10,020 bases of DNA. It comes from CAZPAV01 sp964584755. Its GTDB lineage: Bacteria; Actinomycetota; Acidimicrobiia; Spongiisociales; UBA5794. Both the position numbers and the translations under genes were made by a program. Of this stretch, positions 6,385 to 10,020 are shown in pieces (position 1 is the stretch's first letter; every line of letters starts with the position of its first letter). The stretch lies in the NCBI GenBank assembly GCA_964584755.1, contig CAZPAV010000069.1, positions 1 through 10,020 of the forward strand, written 5' to 3'. The notes below the pieces were generated by a model. It saw only the letters and a program-made list of their open reading frames with translations. It was not told the DNA's origin and made no database searches.

Positions 6385-6447
6385 GTGACGCGCTTCATGG
6401 TGCCCCGTGTGGCCCACTGTTCGGACGGCTGCCCGATCCGGTCCTGA
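6385..6447 (+). CDS. Putative 20-residue peptide with a Cys-x3-Cys motif, downstream of merA
   Basis: GTG 6385 opens a 20-codon reading frame ending in TGA at 6445-6447. It is preceded by AGGAGG at 6374-6379 with a 5-base spacer, one of the strongest ribosome sites in the window. The peptide reads MTRFMVPRV followed by AHCSDGCPIRS. Cys12 and Cys16 form CSDGC, close in spirit to metal- or thiol-binding loops. It lies 39 bases after merA and could be on the same transcript. It could be a tiny metal-binding or sensor peptide, a remnant of a longer gene, or a chance frame behind a purine-rich stretch. The strong ribosome site is the main support. Confidence 0.4.
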   Translation: MTRFMVPRVAHCSDGCPIRS

Positions 6448-6467
6448 GCACGACGGAAAACTGCTCA
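6445..6467. terminator. Possible bidirectional hairpin spanning two convergent stop codons
   Basis: TGAGCA at 6445-6450 and TGCTCA at 6462-6467 are perfect complements with an 11-base loop (CGACGGAAAAC). The arms contain the TGA of the 20-codon peptide and the TGA (read as TCA on plus) of the minus-strand repressor. The stem is short and there is no T-run, so terminator function is uncertain. It is the only inverted repeat noted in the merA/repressor convergent gap. Confidence 0.3.
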
Positions 6468-7154
6468 GTCGGGAGAACCCCGCTCGATCGGACCGCCGGC
6501 GCGGCGCCACTCCGGGAAGCCCTCCTCGAGGCGGCGCGCCCTTCGACCGCGGGCGAGGAGCCATCGGACCGCCTCGTCGGCGTAGGCGCAGTACGGGCCC
6601 CGGCAGTAGGCGACGATCTCGCGGTGGTCCGGGAGGGCGGGGAGCAGCTCGTCGAGACGATCCGGGGGGACGGAGACGGCGCCGGGGATGTGGCCCGCGT
6701 CGTACTCGAGGCGGGGACGGACGTCGATGACGACGACCGCGCCGTCGTCGAGCTCGCGTCGCAGCTCCTCACGGGAGACGATCTCGAGGGCGGTGCGGTC
6801 GCCCAGGTAGCCGCGGGCGACCTGTTCGAGGTCCTCGACCTGCGCCGTCGCCACGTCCCGCATCGCCGACCAGAGGTCGTACACCCTGCCCGCGGCGAGG
6901 CGGTAGTAGACGCGGGTGCCGTCACGGCGGGTGGCGACGAGTCCGGTCCGGGCCAGGGTTCGTAGATGGTGCGAAGTGTTGGCGACGCTCTGATCGATGG
7001 CGGCGGCGACCTGCTCCACGTGGCGCTCCCCCTGTGCGAGGAGCTCGATGATCTCCGCCCGGCGGCCGTTGGCGAGGGCCCGGGCCACGGCGGTGAGCCG
7101 GTCGAAGAGCGCGTCCTTGGCGGCGCGACCGCCGATCGCGGGTTGTTCGGTCAC
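6465..7154 (-). CDS. ArsR-family repressor fused to a rhodanese domain
   Basis: A 229-residue fusion. Residues about 13-105 are a winged-helix ArsR domain (LFDRLTAVARALANGRRAEI, then VAAAIDQSVANTSHHLRTL as recognition helix, then a wing GTRVYYRL). Residues about 125-222 are a rhodanese domain: VVIDVRPRLEYDAGHIPGAV, active-site loop YCRGPYC (Cys184, Cys189), and LEEGFPEWRRAG. Those two cysteines are the only ones in the protein, and the DNA-binding domain has no metal-ligand or BigR/SqrR-type cysteine pair. Sensing therefore probably uses the rhodanese loop, which can carry a persulfide; this is inference from residue content. GTG 7154 is chosen because GGGAGG precedes it by 4-5 bases, and longer frames would run into the divergent promoter. 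It faces the MBL-rhodanese operon across a 103-base gap holding a palindrome, so it is likely to repress that operon. Confidence 0.88.
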   Translation of the reverse strand: MTEQPAIGGRAAKDALFDRLTAVARALANGRRAEIIELLAQGERHVEQVAAAIDQSVANTSHHLRTLARTGLVATRRDGTRVYYRLAAGRVYDLWSAMRDVATAQVEDLEQVARGYLGDRTALEIVSREELRRELDDGAVVVIDVRPRLEYDAGHIPGAVSVPPDRLDELLPALPDHREIVAYCRGPYCAYADEAVRWLLARGRRARRLEEGFPEWRRAGGPIERGSPD

Positions 7155-7196
7155 CGGGCCTCCCGGTCCTCGCCGCCGCCCCCTCCGCGGAATCCC

Positions 7197-7225
7197 TTGA
7201 CACGTTAGCCGGTGGGACGTATTAT
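7197..7225 (+). promoter_or_regulatory. Consensus-like sigma-70 promoter of the MBL-rhodanese/MFS operon
   Basis: TTGACA at 7197-7202, a 17-base spacer and TATTAT at 7220-7225 form a near-perfect vegetative promoter pointing at the MBL gene. Transcription would begin at about 7231-7233, about 26 bases before the ATG at 7258. Such a strong match stands out in this GC-rich window and fits a gene that is normally repressed. On the minus strand, TTGATA (complement of 7223-7228) and TAACGT (complement of 7202-7207), 15 bases apart, are a weaker possible promoter for the divergent repressor. Confidence 0.8.
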
Positions 7226-7240
7226 CAAACAAGTGTTTGA
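7225..7240. promoter_or_regulatory. Perfect 16-bp palindromic operator of ArsR type
   Basis: TCAAACAAGTGTTTGA: seven-base arms TCAAACA (7225-7231) and TGTTTGA (7234-7240) around AG. The TCAA/TTGA ends and spacing resemble known ArsR/SmtB operators. It touches the -10 at 7220-7225 and covers the expected transcription start, an ideal position to block initiation. It is most likely bound by the divergent ArsR-rhodanese protein, which could also autoregulate from here. Confidence 0.75.
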
Positions 7241-7257
7241 ATAGGGAGGGGGTCGCC

Positions 7258-8607
7258 ATGGAGATCCAGGCGATCATCGACACCGGCCTGGGCAACAGCA
7301 GCTACGTGCTGGATCTCGGAGACGGGGGCGCCCTCGTCGTGGACCCCGAGCGCAACCCGGCCCCGTACCTCGAGGTGATCGAACGCCGCGGGCTCCGGCT
7401 CCGCTTCACCATCGAGACCCACCTCCACGCCGACTTCGTCTCGGGCAGCCGGCAACTCGTCGCCAAGGGAGCCACGCTGCTCGCCCCCGCGGGCAGCGAT
7501 CTCGCCTTCGCCCACCGGCGGCTCGACGACGGGGACGTCGTCGACCTGGGCGGCCTCACCCTCGAGGTCGTCGCCACCCCCGGACACACCCCGGAGCACC
7601 TCGCCTACCTCCTCTGCGACGGCCCCACCCGTCTCGCCCTCTTCTCGGGCGGGACCCTCATGGCCGGAGGCGTGGCCCGCACCGACCTCCTCGCCCCGGA
7701 GCTGACCGAGCCGCTGGCCCGGGCCGCCTACCGCTCCATCCGGGAGCGGCTCCTCGTGCTCCCCGACGACCTGCCCGTCTTCCCCACCCACGGGCCGGGA
7801 TCGTTCTGCTCGGCGGGAGCCACCGCCGAACGCACGACGACGATCGGCCGGGAACGGTCGACGAACCCGCTGCTCCAGGCGCCCGACGAGGACGCCTTCG
7901 TCGCCCGGCTCCTCGCCGGCCTCGGGTCCTACCCGCCGTACTTCACCCGGATGCGCGACGTCAATCGGGCCGGGCCCGAGCTCTACGCGGCCACGCCGCC
8001 CTTCCCCGAGCTCTCGGTCGCCGACGTCGTGGCGCTCCTCACCCGGGGAGCCCAGGTCGTGGACGCCCGGCCCATCGCACGCTTCGCCGCGGGCCACCTC
8101 CCCGGGTCCTGGTCCATCGAGCTGCGCGACCAGTTCGGCACCTGGCTCGGATGGCTCGTCGAGCCGGACCGGCCCGTGGTCGTCGTCGCCGACGACGACC
8201 AGGACCTCGACGGTCTCCTCTGGCACTTCCTCAACGTCGGCCTCCCTCTTCCGGCGGGTCGTCTCGCCGGGGGCATCGCGGTGTGGCGTGCGGCCGGCCT
8301 CACGGCGAGGCACACCCCCCTCGTCCCCCCCGACCGCGTTGCCCCCGGCCGGACGATCGTCGACGTGCGGCAGGCCGCCGAATGGGACGCCGGGCACGTG
8401 CCGGGCGCGATCCACGTCGAGCTCGGTGCCATCGCCGAGGTCGCCGACGACCTCCCCGAGGACGTGCTCCTCCACTGCGGGCACGGGCAGCGGGCGATGA
8501 CCGCGGCGAGTCTCCTCGAGTGCGCCGGCGTCGAGGGTCTGGCGGTGACCACCGGCGGACCCGCCGAGCTCGTCGCCACCCTGGCCTCGGCGAGCCCGGC
8601 TCGATGA
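7258..8607 (+). CDS. MBL-fold protein with two C-terminal rhodanese domains (persulfide dioxygenase/sulfurtransferase-like)
   Basis: A 449-residue protein. The metallo-beta-lactamase-fold domain (1 to about 240) has THLHADFVSG (His55, His57, Asp59), TPGHTPEH (His110) and PTHGPGSFCS (His178), as in persulfide dioxygenase/CstB-like proteins. At FSGGTL, Gly132 replaces the Asp of the usual GDTL metal motif; from memory, many actinobacterial relatives share a GG here, so this may mark a subfamily. The first rhodanese domain (about 251-350) lacks a catalytic Cys (loop VVADDDQDLD). The second (about 355-440) has DVRQAAEWDAGHVPGA and the active-site loop HCGHGQRA (Cys407). It may oxidise or transfer sulfane sulfur from glutathione- or mycothiol-type persulfides; the substrate is not known. 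ATG 7258 follows GGGAGGGGG; the TTG at 7237 lies inside the operator and is rejected. Its TGA overlaps the start of the MFS gene. Confidence 0.9.
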   Translation: MEIQAIIDTGLGNSSYVLDLGDGGALVVDPERNPAPYLEVIERRGLRLRFTIETHLHADFVSGSRQLVAKGATLLAPAGSDLAFAHRRLDDGDVVDLGGLTLEVVATPGHTPEHLAYLLCDGPTRLALFSGGTLMAGGVARTDLLAPELTEPLARAAYRSIRERLLVLPDDLPVFPTHGPGSFCSAGATAERTTTIGRERSTNPLLQAPDEDAFVARLLAGLGSYPPYFTRMRDVNRAGPELYAATPPFPELSVADVVALLTRGAQVVDARPIARFAAGHLPGSWSIELRDQFGTWLGWLVEPDRPVVVVADDDQDLDGLLWHFLNVGLPLPAGRLAGGIAVWRAAGLTARHTPLVPPDRVAPGRTIVDVRQAAEWDAGHVPGAIHVELGAIAEVADDLPEDVLLHCGHGQRAMTAASLLECAGVEGLAVTTGGPAELVATLASASPAR

Positions 8608-9872
8608 CGGCACCGGCGGCGGGCAGGATCCGCCTCGGGCTCGGGCCCAATCTCGCCCAGTTCGGCCTCCTCGTGGGAGTGAACGCCCTCGTCGGCGGCA
8701 TGCTCGGCCAGGAGCGCACGGTCCTGCCCCTGCTGGCCCGCGACGTCTTCGGGATCGGCGGCGTCAGCGTCGCCCTCACCTTCATCGTGGCCTTCGGCGT
8801 CGTCAAGGCGGCGACGAACTTCGTCGCGGGCACGCTGGCGGACCGCGTCGGCCGCAAGCCCGTTCTCCTCGCCGGTTGGCTCGTGGGCATCCCGGTCCCG
8901 CTGCTGCTCATCTGGGCCCCCACCTGGGGCTGGGTCGTGTTCGCCAACGTGCTGTTGGGCGTGAACCAGGGGCTCACCTGGTCCACGACGGTGATCATGA
9001 AGATCGATCTCGCCGGGCCCGAGCAACGGGGGCTGGCGATGGGGCTCAACGAGGCCGCGGGGTACGTGGCGGTGTCGGTCACCGCGCTGCTCACCGGCCT
9101 GATCGCCTCGCATGCGGGACTGCGGCCCGAGCCCTTCTTCCTCGGGATCGCGTACGCCGCCCTCGGCTGGGGCCTCTCCACCTTCGTGGTGCGCGAGACC
9201 CGGGACCACGCCCGGCACGAGGCGGTCCGCCACACGGACGCCGCGGCGTCGCTGCACGGCGGCTTGTCGTTGGGCGCGGTGTTCCGCCAGACGAGCTTTC
9301 GGGAGCCCTCCCTCTCCGCCGCCAGTCAGGCGGGCCTCGTCAACAACCTCAACGACGGGATGGCGTGGGGACTGCTGCCGCTCTTCTTCGCCGGGGCGGG
9401 TCTGCCCATCGCCGAGATCGGCGTCCTGGCGGCGATCTACCCGGCGATCTGGGGCCTCGGGCAGCTCGCCACCGGAGCATGGTCGGACCGGGTGGGACGG
9501 AAGCGCCTCATCGTGGCCGGCATGTGGATCCAGGCGCTCGCCATCGCGGCCATCGCGCTCGGGCACGGGCTGGCCGCCTGGGCCGCGGCCATGGCGCTGC
9601 TCGGGGTGGGGACCGCGTTCGTGTACCCGACGCTCCTCGCCGCCGTGGGGGACCTCGCCCATCCGCGGTGGCGTGCCTCGGCGGTGGGCGTCTACCGGCT
9701 CTGGCGCGACGCGGGGTTCGCCGTCGGTGCGGTCCTCACCGGGATCGTCGCCGACCTCGCCGGAGCGCCGGCCGCGTTGTGGGCCGTCGCGGCGCTCACC
9801 GCCGTCTCGGGGGCGGTGGTGGCGGTGCGGATGCGGGAGACGCTGCGGGCCTCGGCGGCCGGCGTCGGCTGA
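8604..9872 (+). CDS. MFS transporter, substrate unknown
   Basis: A 422-residue inner-membrane carrier with about 12 hydrophobic helices in two halves. The major-facilitator loop motif appears in both: GTLADRVGRKP at 76-86 and GAWSDRVGRKR at 291-301. A hydrophilic loop with several His and Arg residues (about 198-216) separates the halves. ATG 8604 overlaps the TGA of the MBL-rhodanese gene (ATGA), so the two are probably translated together. A longer in-frame extension upstream is Arg/Pro-rich sequence antisense-like in character and is not credible. The pairing suggests transport of a sulfur compound, either a substrate or a product such as sulfite or thiosulfate, but the residues do not show specificity. 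Drug-efflux-like MFS proteins look similar. Confidence 0.9.
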   Translation: MTAPAAGRIRLGLGPNLAQFGLLVGVNALVGGMLGQERTVLPLLARDVFGIGGVSVALTFIVAFGVVKAATNFVAGTLADRVGRKPVLLAGWLVGIPVPLLLIWAPTWGWVVFANVLLGVNQGLTWSTTVIMKIDLAGPEQRGLAMGLNEAAGYVAVSVTALLTGLIASHAGLRPEPFFLGIAYAALGWGLSTFVVRETRDHARHEAVRHTDAAASLHGGLSLGAVFRQTSFREPSLSAASQAGLVNNLNDGMAWGLLPLFFAGAGLPIAEIGVLAAIYPAIWGLGQLATGAWSDRVGRKRLIVAGMWIQALAIAAIALGHGLAAWAAAMALLGVGTAFVYPTLLAAVGDLAHPRWRASAVGVYRLWRDAGFAVGAVLTGIVADLAGAPAALWAVAALTAVSGAVVAVRMRETLRASAAGVG

Positions 9873-9914
9873 GCGGGCGGCACGTCGGGGATCGCCGCCT
9901 CGGGGCCACCCGTC

Positions 9915-9935
9915 CCCGCCGGGGGCGCCGGCGGG
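9915..9935 (+). terminator. GC-rich hairpin after the MFS gene
   Basis: CCCGCCGG at 9915-9922 and CCGGCGGG at 9928-9935 pair perfectly around GGGCG, 42 bases after the MFS stop. No T-run follows. Nothing that looks like a gene was recognised from here to the window end at 10020. Confidence 0.5.
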
Positions 9936-10020
9936 AGTGGGCGGGGGCGGCCGCGCCGCGGGCCCGGGGCCGGCGGGCCAGCGCCGTCGACCCCAGCGAC
10001 GCCCCACCGTCCGGTGCGCG

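Noticed and set aside
6346..6464. A merB organomercurial lyase or its remnant after merA
   Set aside because: The gap is too short and the only frame is 20 codons with no resemblance to MerB motifs that I can recognise.
6385..6520. TGA at 6445 read as selenocysteine to extend the small peptide
   Set aside because: The downstream codons give Arg/Gly-rich sequence on the antisense side of the repressor gene, and no selenocysteine insertion hairpin is evident.
7237..7257. TTG start for the MBL-rhodanese protein
   Set aside because: It lies inside the palindromic operator and too near the expected transcription start; ATG 7258 has a strong ribosome site.
7983..10007. A 674-codon open frame on the minus strand
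   Set aside because: It is antisense to the MBL-rhodanese and MFS genes and is low-complexity Arg/Gly/Glu/Pro sequence without domains.

Overview
The window is very GC-rich DNA with bacterial gene structure: strong Shine-Dalgarno sites, GTG and ATG starts, and ATGA stop/start overlaps. This style, together with a mercury regulator of the ArsR rather than the MerR family, suggests a high-GC actinobacterium. That placement is an inference; the lineage cannot be fixed from this window. No tRNA, rRNA, CRISPR array, transposase or integrase was seen.

Layout. (1) 212-1522 (+) encodes a Glu/Leu/Phe/Val-type dehydrogenase, probably glutamate dehydrogenase. (2) 1587-1964 and 2023-2376 (+) are two small, hydrophobic, unrecognised proteins, closed by a hairpin that also serves the convergent neighbour. 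(3) 2417-4133 (-) is a tightly overlapped three-gene operon, transcribed right to left: a MerF-like small membrane protein, a TlpA/ResA-like membrane-anchored thioredoxin and a CcdA-like membrane thiol-electron carrier. (4) Divergent from it, 4270-6345 (+) carries an ArsR/CmtR-like regulator with three candidate metal-binding cysteines and a complete mercuric reductase (MerA) with an N-terminal HMA domain. A 20-codon ORF with a strong ribosome site and a Cys-x3-Cys motif follows merA. (5) 6465-7154 (-) is an ArsR-type repressor fused to a rhodanese domain. (6) Divergent from it, 7258-9872 (+) is a two-gene operon: a metallo-beta-lactamase-fold protein with two C-terminal rhodanese domains, and a 12-helix MFS transporter. 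Its promoter (TTGACA, 17 bp, TATTAT) has a perfect 16-bp palindrome overlapping the -10 and the expected start site.

How the parts may work together. Blocks 3 and 4 look like a mercury-resistance locus in which Hg(II) is brought in by the MerF-like protein and reduced to Hg(0) by MerA. Here the usual periplasmic MerP is absent, and a CcdA/TlpA electron relay sits in the transport operon instead. This suggests that reducing power is sent outward to keep extracytoplasmic thiols reduced for mercury capture. Blocks 5 and 6 look like a sulfane-sulfur (persulfide) response module: a repressor whose only cysteines lie in its rhodanese active-site loop, next to a sulfurtransferase/persulfide-dioxygenase-like enzyme and a transporter. 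Both blocks centre on thiol chemistry, so they may be functionally linked, but the sequence only shows that they are adjacent.
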